Assembly (NCBI RefSeq): GCF_029836165.1
Contig: NZ_JAOEBG010000011.1
Location: 62,001 to 126,000, forward strand
DNA length: 64,000 nt
Direction of reading: 5' to 3'
Source of the DNA: Pseudomonas sp. GD04091
GTDB lineage: Bacteria; Pseudomonadota; Gammaproteobacteria; Pseudomonadales; Pseudomonadaceae
Every line of letters starts with the position of its first letter. Positions within the stretch are counted from its first letter, which is position 1. Below are positions 42,477 to 51,520 of the stretch, one piece after another. Position numbers and translations under genes: made by a program. A model generated the notes under the pieces. That model was not told the origin of the DNA. It did not search any database and was given only the letters and a program-made list of their open reading frames with translations.

Positions 42477-43103
42477 ATGATCCTTGCAGACCTTTCACCA
42501 CGTGCCCTCGACGAGGCCGTCAGCTGGCTTGCCGGCCAGGATTCGGACTGGGCGCGTCATGTTGCCGCCGTGGGGCCCTGCCTGCACCGGGCCACGCCCG
42601 GACGGGAGCCGTACGAAGCGCTGGTGCGGGCCATCGCCTACCAGCAGTTGCATGCGCGAGCCGCCGAGGCGATTCTCGGGCGACTGCTGGCGTTGTTTCC
42701 CGACGTGGCGTTCCCCACGCCCGAGCAGTTGCTGGCGGTGACGCCGGAGACGATGCGCGCCTGTGGTTTCTCCGCGAGCAAGACCGCCACGCTGCACGGT
42801 ATCGCCCAGGCCCGGCTGGAAGGCGTGGTGCCGTGCCGGGAGCAGGCGCTGCGGATGCCCGACGATGCGTTGGTCGAGCGCCTGGTCGCTTTGCGCGGGA
42901 TCGGGCGGTGGACGGTGGAGATGCTGTTGATCTACAGCCTGGAACGTTCGGATATCCTGCCGGTGGATGACTTTGGCGTGCGTGAGGGGTATCGGCGCAT
43001 GAAGGGGTTGGACAAGGCGCCGACGCCTGCGCAGATGCGCGCGTTGGGCGGCGCCTGGAGCCCGCACCGTACCGTGGCGGCCTGGTATTTGTGGCGGGCG
43101 TGA
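42477..43103 (+). CDS. DNA-3-methyladenine glycosylase II family protein
   Basis: The 208-residue enzyme excises 3-methyladenine and other alkylated bases. It has a helix-hairpin-helix (LVALRGIGRWTVEMLLIYSLERSDILPVDDFGVREGYR) with the catalytic aspartate in LPVDDFG. It is shorter than E. coli AlkA (282) because it lacks the N-terminal TBP-like domain, so it is closer to the Mag-type short form. ATG 42477 has no strong ribosome site but is the only start that fits. It lies next to ada, as expected for an alkylation-response locus. Confidence 0.9.
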   Translation: MILADLSPRALDEAVSWLAGQDSDWARHVAAVGPCLHRATPGREPYEALVRAIAYQQLHARAAEAILGRLLALFPDVAFPTPEQLLAVTPETMRACGFSASKTATLHGIAQARLEGVVPCREQALRMPDDALVERLVALRGIGRWTVEMLLIYSLERSDILPVDDFGVREGYRRMKGLDKAPTPAQMRALGGAWSPHRTVAAWYLWRA

Positions 43104-43127
43104 AGATGGCCCTGTCGCGGGAGCCAT

Positions 43128-43152
43128 TGTGGGAGTGGGCTTGCCCCGCGAT
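43128..43152. repeat. Single REP copy
   Basis: GTGGGAGTGGGCTTGCCCCG then CGATC matches the REP core; no partner arm is visible. It sits between the glycosylase gene and ada. Confidence 0.7.
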
Positions 43153-43239
43153 CTAGCGGTAAAAGCCAACGCAAGATTCGGAGTGTTCGCTTGCGGATAT
43201 CCAGCCAAGCTCATCGCACTACCTGACAGGAGAGGCGCC

Positions 43240-44298
43240 ATGCACCCCGCCCCGACCACCTACAGCACCGATGCCGAGCGTTGGCTCGCCGTGCAATCCC
43301 GCGACACCGCCGCCAGCGGCCATTTCGTCTACGCCGTGCGCACCACCGGCGTCTATTGCCAGCCCGCCTGCAAGTCGCGCCTGGCCAAGCGCGAGAACGT
43401 CGAGTTCTTCCAGGATGCCACCCAGGCCGAGGCTGCCGGCTACCGCCCTTGCAAGCGCTGCAAGGGCGGGCAGGGCAGCCGTCGAACCGACCTGGTGGCC
43501 CGTGCCTGTCGCCTGATCGAGGCCAGCGAGACTGCGCCCAACCTCGACCAGCTCGGCGCCGAGCTCAATGTCAGCCCGTTCCACCTGCACCGCCTGTTCA
43601 AGGCCGAGACCGGGCTCACCCCCAAGGCCTATGCTTCGGCCTTTCGCGCCCAGCGCCTGCGCCAGGGGCTGGACGGCGCCGCCAGGGTCACCGACGCCAT
43701 CTTCGATGCCGGCTACAACTCCAACAGCCGCTTCTACGAAAGCGCCGCTGATCGGCTGGGCATGCGGCCGAAGGACTACCGCGCCGGCGGACGGGGGGTG
43801 ACCATCCGCTTTGCCCTGGCCCAGTGTTCGCTGGGGGCGATCCTGGTGGCCCAGAGCGAGCGCGGCATCTGCGCCATCCTGCTCGGAGACGAGCCCGAGC
43901 CCTTGCTCAAGGACCTGCAGGACAAGTTCCCCAAGGCTCACCTGATCGGTGGCGATGACGCGTTCGAGCGGCTGGTCGCCGAAGTGGTCGGTTTCGTCGA
44001 GGCGCCGGCGCTGGGCCTGGCCCTGCCCCTGGATGTCCAGGGCACGGCGTTCCAGGAGCGGGTCTGGCAGGCGCTGCGCGAAGTCCCGCCCGGCACCCGG
44101 GTCAGCTACACCGACATCGCCGAGCGCATCGGCGCGCCGAAGGCGGTCAGGGCGGTGGCCCAGGCCTGCGCGGCCAATGCCATCGCCGTGGCCATTCCCT
44201 GTCACCGTGTGGTGCGTCGTGACGGCGACCTCAGCGGCTACCGCTGGGGTATCGAACGCAAGCGTCAGCTGCTGGACCGAGAAACGGCACTCGCCTGA
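43240..44298 (+). CDS. ada: Ada: bifunctional methyltransferase and transcriptional activator
   Basis: The protein has 352 residues from ATG 43240 (AGGAGAGG). The N-terminal Ada domain binds zinc and takes methyl groups from phosphotriesters; the equivalent of Cys38 is Cys40 in GVYCQPACKSR, with further ligands in CKRCKGG. The middle AraC-type HTH (LNVSPFHLHRLFKAETGLTPKAYASAFRAQRLRQGL) activates alkylation-response genes. The C-terminal O6-methylguanine-DNA methyltransferase has active-site Cys321 in PCHRVVR. The length equals E. coli Ada (354). Methylated Ada probably drives this gene and the adjacent glycosylase. Confidence 0.95.
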   Translation: MHPAPTTYSTDAERWLAVQSRDTAASGHFVYAVRTTGVYCQPACKSRLAKRENVEFFQDATQAEAAGYRPCKRCKGGQGSRRTDLVARACRLIEASETAPNLDQLGAELNVSPFHLHRLFKAETGLTPKAYASAFRAQRLRQGLDGAARVTDAIFDAGYNSNSRFYESAADRLGMRPKDYRAGGRGVTIRFALAQCSLGAILVAQSERGICAILLGDEPEPLLKDLQDKFPKAHLIGGDDAFERLVAEVVGFVEAPALGLALPLDVQGTAFQERVWQALREVPPGTRVSYTDIAERIGAPKAVRAVAQACAANAIAVAIPCHRVVRRDGDLSGYRWGIERKRQLLDRETALA

Positions 44299-44352
44299 GC
44301 GCCCGGAGCGCGTAGAATTCACGCCCTGTCGAGTTGTGTAGAGGAACATTCG

Positions 44353-46755
44353 ATGAGGCGTGTCAGCCTTGACCGATTTTACGCGGGGATTTTCGTCTTG
44401 CTGCTGTGCCTGGCCATCCCGGCCTGGGCCGCGCCGGCCACGCCGGTATCGCGCCTGGCGGTAGCCGAACAGCAGGAGCTGGACGAAAACGCCAGCCTGG
44501 ATGCGTTGAGCGAACGGCTCGACCAGATCCGCCAGGGCGTCACCGGCGATGCCAACGATGACCTGCTCGCGCAACTGCGCCAGTCGGCCCTGCAGGTCCA
44601 GCGCCAGGCCGATGTGCTGGCCACCCAGCGCACCGCCGACGTGCAACGCCTGGACGACCAGCTCAACGTGCTCGGCCCGCCGATGGCCGAAGAGGCCGAA
44701 AGCCTGACCCGTCAGCGCAAGCAGCTTGGCGACGAGAAGAACGCGCTGGTCGCCGAGCAGAAGGACGCCACCACCCTGGCCCAGTCGGCCCGTGACCTGT
44801 CCACGCAGATCGTCAACCTGCGCCGCAGCCTGTTCAACTCGCAGATCACCAGCCGCGCCGCCAGCCCGCTGAGCCCGGCGTTCTGGTCGAGCCTGATCCG
44901 CCCCACCGACGATGACGTGGCGCGCCTGCGCGACCTGCGCGGCGAAGTGGCCGACGCCGTGGACAGCGCCTTCAGCGCCGAGCACCGCTGGTGGTTCATC
45001 AGCGCCCTGGTGGCCGCGGTGCTGGTCTGGACCCTGGTGCGGCGGATGTTGGAGCGCCTGCTGGCCGATGCGATGGTCCGCTGGCTGCCCGAAGGGCGCC
45101 TGCGCCGCAGCGCCCTGGCGCTGGGCGTCAGCCTGGCGACCCTGGGCACCATTTCCGGTTCGGTGTCGTTGCTGCGCTGGGGCCTGGAGAGCAGCGCCGA
45201 ACTGGGCACCGACCTCGCCAGCCTGACCAACCACATCCTCGCGCTGGTGATCTTCAGCGCCTTCATCTCGGGCCTGGGCCGCGCCATGCTGATGCTGCAG
45301 CGTCCGTCCTGGCGCCTGCCGCCCATCCCCGACGAAGTGGCCAGCGCCCTGGGCTGGTTCCCGAAGGTGCTGGCCTTGGCGTTGATGGTGCTGCTCACCC
45401 AGGAGCGCATCAACAGCGTGATCGGCACCAGCCTGGCGCTGACCCTGGCCACCAACGGCCTGACCGCGCTGGTGGTGTCGCTGCTGTTCGTCGTGGCCCT
45501 GGTGCGCTACCGCCGCGCCCGCCGCCTGCACGGCCTGGAGCGCCCCAAGGGGCTGGCCGGGCTGATCCCGTTCGTGATCGTGGTGTGGGTGCTGGCGATC
45601 CTGCTGACCCTGCTGGCCGGTTACCTGACGCTGGCCTACTTCCTGACGGCCAAGCTGCTGTGGGTCAGCGTGGTGGTGACCTGTGCCTACCTGCTGGTGA
45701 CGGTGTTCGGCGACCTGTGCGAGACCTTGCTGTCGCCGCGTCAGCCAGGTGGCCTGGCGCTGGCCTCGGCGCTCGGTCTGCAGCAACGGCACCAGGCCCA
45801 GGCCAGCACGGTGCTGGCGGGCATCGGCCGCACGCTGCTGCTGTTCGCCGCCGCGCTGCTGGTGTTCATGCCCTCGGGCACCAGCCCCGGCGAGCTGCTG
45901 CTGAGCCTGGCCGACTGGGACGGCACCGGCGGCAAGGTGCTGGGCAACCTGAACATCGTGCCCCAGGACATCTTCCTCGCCGTGGCCATCTTCCTCGGTG
46001 GCTGGTTCGCCATTCGCGTGGTCAAGCGCTGGCTGAGCGAGCGCCTGCTGCCGGAAACCGACATGGACGCGGGTATGCGAGCGTCCCTGGTGACCCTGGT
46101 CGGCTACCTGGGCTTCCTGTTCCTGGCCATGCTGGTGATGTCCACCCTGCACATCAACCTGACCAGCCTGACCTGGGTGGTCAGTGCGCTGTCGGTGGGT
46201 ATCGGTTTCGGCCTGCAGCAGATCGTGCAGAACTTCATTTCCGGCCTGATCCTGCTCACCGAGCGCCCGGTGAAGGTGGGCGACTGGGTCAGCCTGGCCG
46301 GTGTCGAGGGCGATATCCGTCGGATCAACGTGCGAGCCACCGAGATCCAGATGGCGGACCGTTCGACGGTGATCGTGCCCAACTCGCAGTTCATCTCGCA
46401 GAACGTGCGCAACGTGACCATGGCCAATGCCCTGGGGGTGGTCGGCATCACCCTCACGCTGCCGCTGGAGACCGATGCCAACCATGTGCGCGAGCTGCTG
46501 CTCAAGGCTTACAAGGAGCACGAGTCGATCCTCGATGCGCCGGCCAGTTCGGTGACGTTCAAGGACCTGACCACCAGCGGCATGGTGATCGCGGTGAGTG
46601 GCTATGTGGCTTCGCCGCGGCAGGTGTCCAACGCTCGCAGCGATCTGTTGTTCACCATCCTCGGGCAGCTGCGCGACGAGGGCATCGCCCTGTCGTCGCC
46701 GGCGAGCATGGTGCTGGTGCAGGAGACCGGGCGCCCGGCCGACGAGCCGGCGTGA
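44353..46755 (+). CDS. MscS-family mechanosensitive channel with DUF3772 N-terminus
   Basis: The 800-residue protein is exported by a signal peptide at ~1-27 (MRRVSLDRFYAGIFVLLLCLAIPAWA). The periplasmic DUF3772 region (~30-205) is charged and coiled-coil-like (LDALSERLDQIRQGVTG...). About eight to eleven hydrophobic helices follow, then the MscS core with the pore-lining TM3 (SALSVGIGFGLQQIVQNFISGLILLTERPVKVGDWV) and cytoplasmic beta domain (IRRINVRATEIQMADRSTVIVPNSQFISQNVRN). It should open on membrane tension to release solutes during osmotic downshock. A REP pair follows. Confidence 0.93.
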   Translation: MRRVSLDRFYAGIFVLLLCLAIPAWAAPATPVSRLAVAEQQELDENASLDALSERLDQIRQGVTGDANDDLLAQLRQSALQVQRQADVLATQRTADVQRLDDQLNVLGPPMAEEAESLTRQRKQLGDEKNALVAEQKDATTLAQSARDLSTQIVNLRRSLFNSQITSRAASPLSPAFWSSLIRPTDDDVARLRDLRGEVADAVDSAFSAEHRWWFISALVAAVLVWTLVRRMLERLLADAMVRWLPEGRLRRSALALGVSLATLGTISGSVSLLRWGLESSAELGTDLASLTNHILALVIFSAFISGLGRAMLMLQRPSWRLPPIPDEVASALGWFPKVLALALMVLLTQERINSVIGTSLALTLATNGLTALVVSLLFVVALVRYRRARRLHGLERPKGLAGLIPFVIVVWVLAILLTLLAGYLTLAYFLTAKLLWVSVVVTCAYLLVTVFGDLCETLLSPRQPGGLALASALGLQQRHQAQASTVLAGIGRTLLLFAAALLVFMPSGTSPGELLLSLADWDGTGGKVLGNLNIVPQDIFLAVAIFLGGWFAIRVVKRWLSERLLPETDMDAGMRASLVTLVGYLGFLFLAMLVMSTLHINLTSLTWVVSALSVGIGFGLQQIVQNFISGLILLTERPVKVGDWVSLAGVEGDIRRINVRATEIQMADRSTVIVPNSQFISQNVRNVTMANALGVVGITLTLPLETDANHVRELLLKAYKEHESILDAPASSVTFKDLTTSGMVIAVSGYVASPRQVSNARSDLLFTILGQLRDEGIALSSPASMVLVQETGRPADEPA

Positions 46756-46778
46756 TGCCCTTTGGGGCTGCTTTGCAG

Positions 46779-46866
46779 CCCTTTCGCCGGCAAGCCGGCT
46801 CCCACAGCAATGGTGCAAGACTCAAGGTCAGTGCGATCTCTGTGGGAGCAGGCTTGCCCGCGAAGC
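46779..46866. repeat. REP inverted pair
   Basis: TTCGCCGGCAAGCCGGCTCC plus CACAG and CTGTGGGAGCAGGCTTGCCC plus GCGAA form imperfect arms in the gap between the channel gene and the convergent aldehyde dehydrogenase. Confidence 0.8.
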
Positions 46867-46907
46867 GTGGGCGGCGCTCGATCTCATAGGCGCTGCAACG
46901 CTCCCGT

Positions 46908-48338
46908 CTAACCCAGGCAGCGGGTCACATGCTTCACCGACTGATACCCCGCCAATCCCCAGGGCCCGAGCTCGCGCCCGATACCGCTGCCCTTGGTGCC
47001 ACCCCACGAAGTCTCGACGAACACCGCCTGTATGGAGTTGATCCACACATGGCCCACTTCCAGCGCGTCGGCCACACGCTCGGCGCGTTCCAGGTCGGCG
47101 GAGCAGACGGTGGCGACCAGCCCGAAGCGGCTGTCGTTGGCTTGGGCGATGGCTTCGGCTTCGCTGGCGAAGCGCCGTGCGCACAGCACCGGTCCGAAGA
47201 TTTCCTCGCCCCACAGGCGGCTGCTCTGGGGCACATCGACGTACAGCGTCGGGCTGACGAACCAGCCATCGCGGTCCAGCGCCTTGCCGCCGGCCAGGCA
47301 CTTCAGGCCCTCTTCGCGGGCGGTGGCGAAATAGCCGGCGACCTTGAGCCACTGCGCCTGGCTGGTCAGCGGGCCCATGTCCACTTCTTCAACCAGCGGG
47401 TTGCCGATGCGCAACGCCTCCAGTGCTGCCTGCAAGCGTGGCAGCAGGGCCTCGGCGATACCGTCCTGCACCAGCAGGCGCGAGGTGGCCGAGCACATCT
47501 GCCCGGCGTTCCAGGTGATGCCGGCAACGATCCACTCCACCGCCTGGTCCAGGTCGCAATCGTCGAACACCACGATGGCCGACTTGCCGCCCAGCTCGAG
47601 GGTCACCGGTCGGCACTGGGCCGCGGCGGCGCGCATCACCTGGCTGCCAACACCGTTGCTGCCAGTGAATGAAAGCTTGTCCAGACCGGTGTGGCCACTG
47701 AGGGCGGCGCCGGTCTCGGCCTTGCCGTTGACGATGTTCAGCACGCCGGCCGGCAGGCCCAGCGCTTCGGCGATCTGGCCGTAGGCCTGTTCGATCAGTG
47801 GCGTGACCTCGGACGGCTTGAGCACCACGGTGCAGCCGGCGGCCAGGGCCGGGGCGAGTTTCCAGGCACTGGTCACCAGCGGGAAATTCCACGGCACGAT
47901 CAGGCCCACCACCCCCACCGGCTCGAGGCGGGTGCGGGCGCTGAAGCCCGGCGCCGCCAGGGGCACGTCGCGGTTCTTCGCCGGCAGCTGCTCGGCGAGG
48001 CCTGCGTAGTAGGCGAAGGTGGCGATGGCGTCGTCCAGGTCGATCTCGGCCTCGTGGCGCGGCTTGCCGTTGTTGCGCATCTGCAGGGCGATCAGTTCGT
48101 CGCGGCGCTGGCCCAGCTGTTCGGCGAAGCCGCGCAGGTAAGTCGCGCGCTCGGCGGCGCTGACCGTCTTCCAGGACGCCAAAGCGCGGCGTGCGGCGGC
48201 CACGGCCTGGTCGACCTGGGCCGCGCTGGCGGCCATCAGTTCGGCGAACGGCTGGCCGTCGGCGGGGTTGTGGACGACGATGCAGTCGTTGCCCTGGCCT
48301 TCGACCCAAAGGCCGTCGATGTAATGAGGAGTGGTCAT
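46908..48338 (-). CDS. Aldehyde dehydrogenase, betaine-aldehyde-type
   Basis: The protein has 476 residues from ATG 48338. The NAD-binding segment is VGVVGLIVPWNFPLVTSAWKLAPALAAGCTVVLKPSE. The catalytic Glu lies in VTLELGGKSA and the active-site Cys in NAGQMCSATSRLL, where GQ.CSA is the pattern of the BADH/GabD superfamily. The C-terminal motif is GEEIFGPVLCARRFASEAEAI. It oxidises an aldehyde to a carboxylate. The substrate is unknown; the gene is the last of a minus-strand operon behind an NTF2-like protein and an NCS1 permease, which suggests that the aldehyde comes from the transported compound. Confidence 0.93.
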   Translation of the reverse strand: MTTPHYIDGLWVEGQGNDCIVVHNPADGQPFAELMAASAAQVDQAVAAARRALASWKTVSAAERATYLRGFAEQLGQRRDELIALQMRNNGKPRHEAEIDLDDAIATFAYYAGLAEQLPAKNRDVPLAAPGFSARTRLEPVGVVGLIVPWNFPLVTSAWKLAPALAAGCTVVLKPSEVTPLIEQAYGQIAEALGLPAGVLNIVNGKAETGAALSGHTGLDKLSFTGSNGVGSQVMRAAAAQCRPVTLELGGKSAIVVFDDCDLDQAVEWIVAGITWNAGQMCSATSRLLVQDGIAEALLPRLQAALEALRIGNPLVEEVDMGPLTSQAQWLKVAGYFATAREEGLKCLAGGKALDRDGWFVSPTLYVDVPQSSRLWGEEIFGPVLCARRFASEAEAIAQANDSRFGLVATVCSADLERAERVADALEVGHVWINSIQAVFVETSWGGTKGSGIGRELGPWGLAGYQSVKHVTRCLG

Positions 48339-48351
48339 GGTCGGATTCCAG

Positions 48352-49851
48352 TCAGGCCATTTCGGCGGTGGTGACGGGCTTGATGGGCGTGCTTTTGCAG
48401 CGCACCCAGCGCGGGCCTCGGGGGCCATACACGCCAGCCGGTTCGGGGAACAGGTTGAGCAGGATCAGGTACAGCACGCCGGCGATGCCGAGGGTTACCG
48501 GCAGGCTCAGGTCGATGCCACCGGCAAGCGTGCCCAGCGGGCCGACGAACTGCCCCGGCAGGTTGACGAAGCACAGGCCGATGGCCGCGCCGGGGATCCA
48601 CGCGCCCATGCCGCGCCAGTTCCAGCCGTGGTCGAACCAGTAGTGGCCGCCTTGCTGGCCTCGGGTGAACACCTGCAGGTCATCGGGGTGGTAGAAGCCA
48701 CGGCGGGTGATCAGGCCGAGGATCATGATCACCATCCAGGGGCTTGTGCAGGTGATGATCAGCACGGCGAAGGTCGACACGCTTTGCACCAGATTGAAGG
48801 TGAAGCGGCCGATGAAGATGAAACCGATGGCCAGCACGCCGATCAGCAGGGTGGCGGCGGCGCGGCTGAGCAGACGCGGGAACACGCTGGACATGTCCAG
48901 GCCGGTGCCATACAGCGCCGTGGTGCCGGTGGACATGCCGCCGATCACCGCGATCAGGCACACCGGCAGGAAGAACCAGCCCGGCGAGATCGCCAGCAGG
49001 CCGCCGACGTAGTTGTTGGCGGCGATGTAGTCCGGGGCCTGGCTGGCCACCAGGGTCGCCGTGCACAGGCCGAACAGGAACGGGATCAGCGTGGCCGCCT
49101 GGGCGAGGATCACCGCCAGCATGATGCGCGCCTTGGGCGTTTCCCTCGGGATGTAGCGCGACCAGTCACCGAGGAAGGCGCCGAACGACACCGGGTTGCT
49201 CATGGCCAGGATCGCCGCGCCGACGAACGCCGCCCAGAAGCCGGCCTGGCCGAGGTTGACACTGCCGGCGTAGCCCGCGTCGAAGGGGCCGGCGAAGGCG
49301 AAGATGCCCAGCAGGAACAGCAGGCTCGAGGCCCATACCGCGATCTTGTTGACCCACAGCATGAAACGGAAGCCGAAGATGCACACCACCAGCACCAGCA
49401 CCGCGAACAGGCCGTAGGCCAGGCCCAGGGTGAGGTCGGTCTCCGGCAGGCCGACCAGGCGCTTGGCGCCGCCGACCAGGGCATCGCCCGAGCTCCACAC
49501 CGACAGCGAGAAGAACGCGACGGCTGTCAGCAGCGACAGGAACGAGCCGACGATGCGCCCGTGCACGCCGAAGTGCGCGCCGGACGATACGGCGTTGTTG
49601 GTGCCGTTGAGGGCGCCGAACAGGCCCATGGGCGCGAGGATCAGCGCGCCGACGCCGACGCCGAGCAGGATCGCCCAGGCTCCGGCCTGGAACGACAGCC
49701 CGAACAGCACCGGGAAGCTGCCCAGCACGGCGGTGGCGAAGGTGTTGGCGCCGCCGAAGATCAGGCGGAACAGGTCCAGCGGGGCGGCGTCGCGTTGATC
49801 GTCGGGGATCTGTTCGACGCCATTGGTCTCGATACCGGTCGAGTGGCTCAT
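48352..49851 (-). CDS. NCS1-family permease
   Basis: This 499-residue transporter starts at ATG 49851 (GGAG upstream). It has about 12 hydrophobic helices; the conserved start is ANTFATAVLGSFPVLFGLSFQAGAWAILLGVGVGALILAPMGLFGALNGTNNAVSSGAHFGVHGRIVGSF, typical of NCS1 nucleobase/hydantoin/allantoin symporters. The mid-protein loop SNPVSFGAFLGDWSRYIPRETP is also family-like. The substrate cannot be chosen from sequence; cytosine, hydroxymethylpyrimidine or a hydantoin are candidates. It is co-directional with the NTF2-like gene upstream (gap 88 bases) and 13 bases from the aldehyde dehydrogenase. Confidence 0.9.
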   Translation of the reverse strand: MSHSTGIETNGVEQIPDDQRDAAPLDLFRLIFGGANTFATAVLGSFPVLFGLSFQAGAWAILLGVGVGALILAPMGLFGALNGTNNAVSSGAHFGVHGRIVGSFLSLLTAVAFFSLSVWSSGDALVGGAKRLVGLPETDLTLGLAYGLFAVLVLVVCIFGFRFMLWVNKIAVWASSLLFLLGIFAFAGPFDAGYAGSVNLGQAGFWAAFVGAAILAMSNPVSFGAFLGDWSRYIPRETPKARIMLAVILAQAATLIPFLFGLCTATLVASQAPDYIAANNYVGGLLAISPGWFFLPVCLIAVIGGMSTGTTALYGTGLDMSSVFPRLLSRAAATLLIGVLAIGFIFIGRFTFNLVQSVSTFAVLIITCTSPWMVIMILGLITRRGFYHPDDLQVFTRGQQGGHYWFDHGWNWRGMGAWIPGAAIGLCFVNLPGQFVGPLGTLAGGIDLSLPVTLGIAGVLYLILLNLFPEPAGVYGPRGPRWVRCKSTPIKPVTTAEMA

Positions 49852-49939
49852 GGTGATGCTCCAGCGCGAATGTTGTCGGCCGTCGGGCGGCCTTGTTGTG
49901 GGTGCGATGGCAGTGCGGCAGGGCCGCTTCAAGGGGCGA

Positions 49940-50329
49940 TCAGGCCGGCGATACGACCGACAGGTGCTCGTGGCAGGCCAGCCAGCGCTCACCGTGCAGG
50001 CGCAAGACGATGGTCTCGCGTTCGTTGAGGTCGAGGATTTCGCCGGCGACGCGCAGGCGCGTGGCCACATCGTGCATGAAAATCGCCACGTCGCCCTGCA
50101 GGCTCACCTGGGCGTTGCTCGACTCGCAGCCGAGCACGGCGAAGTCATCCGCCTGCCAGCTGGCCCAGAGGTCTTCGTAGGCGCGGCGCGACAGCAGCGG
50201 TTGCGCCAAGGTGTGGAAGAGGAAGGTGGCGTCTTCGCTGAAGCAGGCGAAGTAGCGGGCGGTGTCGTTGCTGGCGAAGGCGGCGACGAGGTCGGCGGCG
50301 GCCTGCCGTACCTGGAGTGTCTGGTCCAC
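49940..50329 (-). CDS. NTF2-like / SnoaL-type protein
   Basis: The 129-residue protein starts at GTG 50329 with GAGG eight bases upstream. It has the NTF2-like fold pattern: an N-terminal helix (VRQAAADLVAAFASNDTARYFACFSEDATFLFHTLA), DLWASWQADDFAVL, and a beta-sheet CESSNAQVSLQGDVAIFMHDV followed by ERETIVLRLHGERWLACHEHLS. Family members act as small ligand-binding or isomerase/hydrolase proteins, often in catabolic operons. It heads the operon with the permease and dehydrogenase, so it probably binds or transforms the same compound. Confidence 0.75.
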   Translation of the reverse strand: MDQTLQVRQAAADLVAAFASNDTARYFACFSEDATFLFHTLAQPLLSRRAYEDLWASWQADDFAVLGCESSNAQVSLQGDVAIFMHDVATRLRVAGEILDLNERETIVLRLHGERWLACHEHLSVVSPA

Positions 50330-50796
50330 GGGAGTGGCCTCACGGTTTCTTGTGATTGTTGGTGAAGCGATTCTGGTGGGGGCGGGCGGGGGGACAAATC
50401 GCTGCGGGCAAATAATCAGTTCAGGAAATCGTGAACCAAGGCTCTGCCCTGGCGGAGCCCGTGGCCAAGGTGTCGGCAGCCTCGCCACATGACGTGCTGG
50501 CCGCTCGCTCCCACAGGGCCGCTGGCCCGGCCATCGTTCCCTCAGTGCAACTCTGAGGGTTCACCCATGGACCTACCGGCCCACGCCCCCTGCCTCTACC
50601 GTTAGGCCTGTTGCCCGCTGGGCCACAGGCCGCGCGGGCTGCTTCGGCACAGGTCGATTTATCGAGGTCACCGACTGACGGTCGTCCCGTTCAGCCTGTG
50701 TTGCCTACTCTCATAATCCCCACTGTGGACTTGTGGGTCGCGGTCCCTCCGCACTGGCCAGGATGGCCTGTTCTCCAAACCAACGAGGAGAGAACG
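50330..50796. other. 467-base divergent intergenic region
   Basis: This region separates the NTF2-like operon (minus) from the hydrolase pair (plus) and must hold both promoters. A perfect 7-bp inverted repeat CCCTCAG/CTGAGGG lies at 50539-50559; it could be a regulator site. I see no protein-coding ORF with coding character and no adjacent regulator gene. Confidence 0.4.
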
Positions 50797-51486
50797 ATGA
50801 GCAATTTCTCGCAAGCCGCCAACTTCGAAGGTCAGGCGCCACGTATCGACCCCGACAACGCCACGATGCTGCTGATCGATCACCAGAGCGGTCTGTTCCA
50901 GACGGTCAAGGACATGCCCATGACCGAACTGCGGGCCAATGCCATCACCCTGGCCAAGATCGCCAGCCTGGCGAAGATCCCCGTCATCACCACCGCATCG
51001 GTGCCGCAAGGTCCCAACGGCCCGTTGATTCCGGAAATCCATGAGGCCGCGCCACACGCGAAGTACGTGGCCCGCAAAGGCGAGATCAACGCCTGGGACA
51101 ACCCTGAGTTCGTCGCCGCGGTGAAGGCCACCGGGCGCAAGCAACTGATCATTGCCGGGACCATCACCAGCGTGTGCATGGCGTTTCCCAGCATCAGCGC
51201 GGTGGCCGCCGGCTACCAGGTGTTCGCTGTCATCGACGCGTCAGGCACCTACTCCAAGATGGCCCAGGAAGTGACCCTGGCGCGGGTGGTCCAGGCCGGG
51301 GTGGTGCCGATGGACACCGCCGCCGTCTGCTCGGAAGTGCAACGCACCTGGAACCGCCCGGACGCCGCCCAGTGGGCCGAAGCCTACAGCTCGGTGTTCC
51401 CGCACTACCAGCTGCTGATCGAGAGCTACATGAAGGCCCAGGCGGTCGTCACCCAGAACGAGCAGCTGGATTCGCAGCGCAGCTGA
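50797..51486 (+). CDS. Isochorismatase-family cysteine hydrolase
   Basis: The protein has 229 residues from ATG 50797 (GAGGAGAG). It carries the fold's catalytic set: Asp in [17 protein letters not shown], Arg in [12 protein letters not shown] and Cys in [15 protein letters not shown]. An N-terminal extension of ~15 residues precedes the core compared with YcaC. It is a paralogue of the next gene (about half the aligned positions identical by eye). Family enzymes hydrolyse amides such as nicotinamide, N-carbamoylsarcosine or isochorismate; which one is unknown. The AraC/LysR regulator often found next to such genes is absent. Confidence 0.88.
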   Translation: MSNFSQAANFEGQAPRIDPDNATMLLIDHQSGLFQTVKDMPMTELRANAITLAKIASLAKIPVITTASVPQGPNGPLIPEIHEAAPHAKYVARKGEINAWDNPEFVAAVKATGRKQLIIAGTITSVCMAFPSISAVAAGYQVFAVIDASGTYSKMAQEVTLARVVQAGVVPMDTAAVCSEVQRTWNRPDAAQWAEAYSSVFPHYQLLIESYMKAQAVVTQNEQLDSQRS

Positions 51487-51520
51487 GCCACGCCTTTCAA
51501 TCCAAGCAAGGAGAAGCATC

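Noticed and set aside
43219-46818. A 1199-codon minus-strand ORF antisense to ada and the MscS-type gene
   Set aside because: It is a long frame caused by high-GC codon bias on the real genes; its protein is rich in His/Gln/Arg/Gly with no domain.
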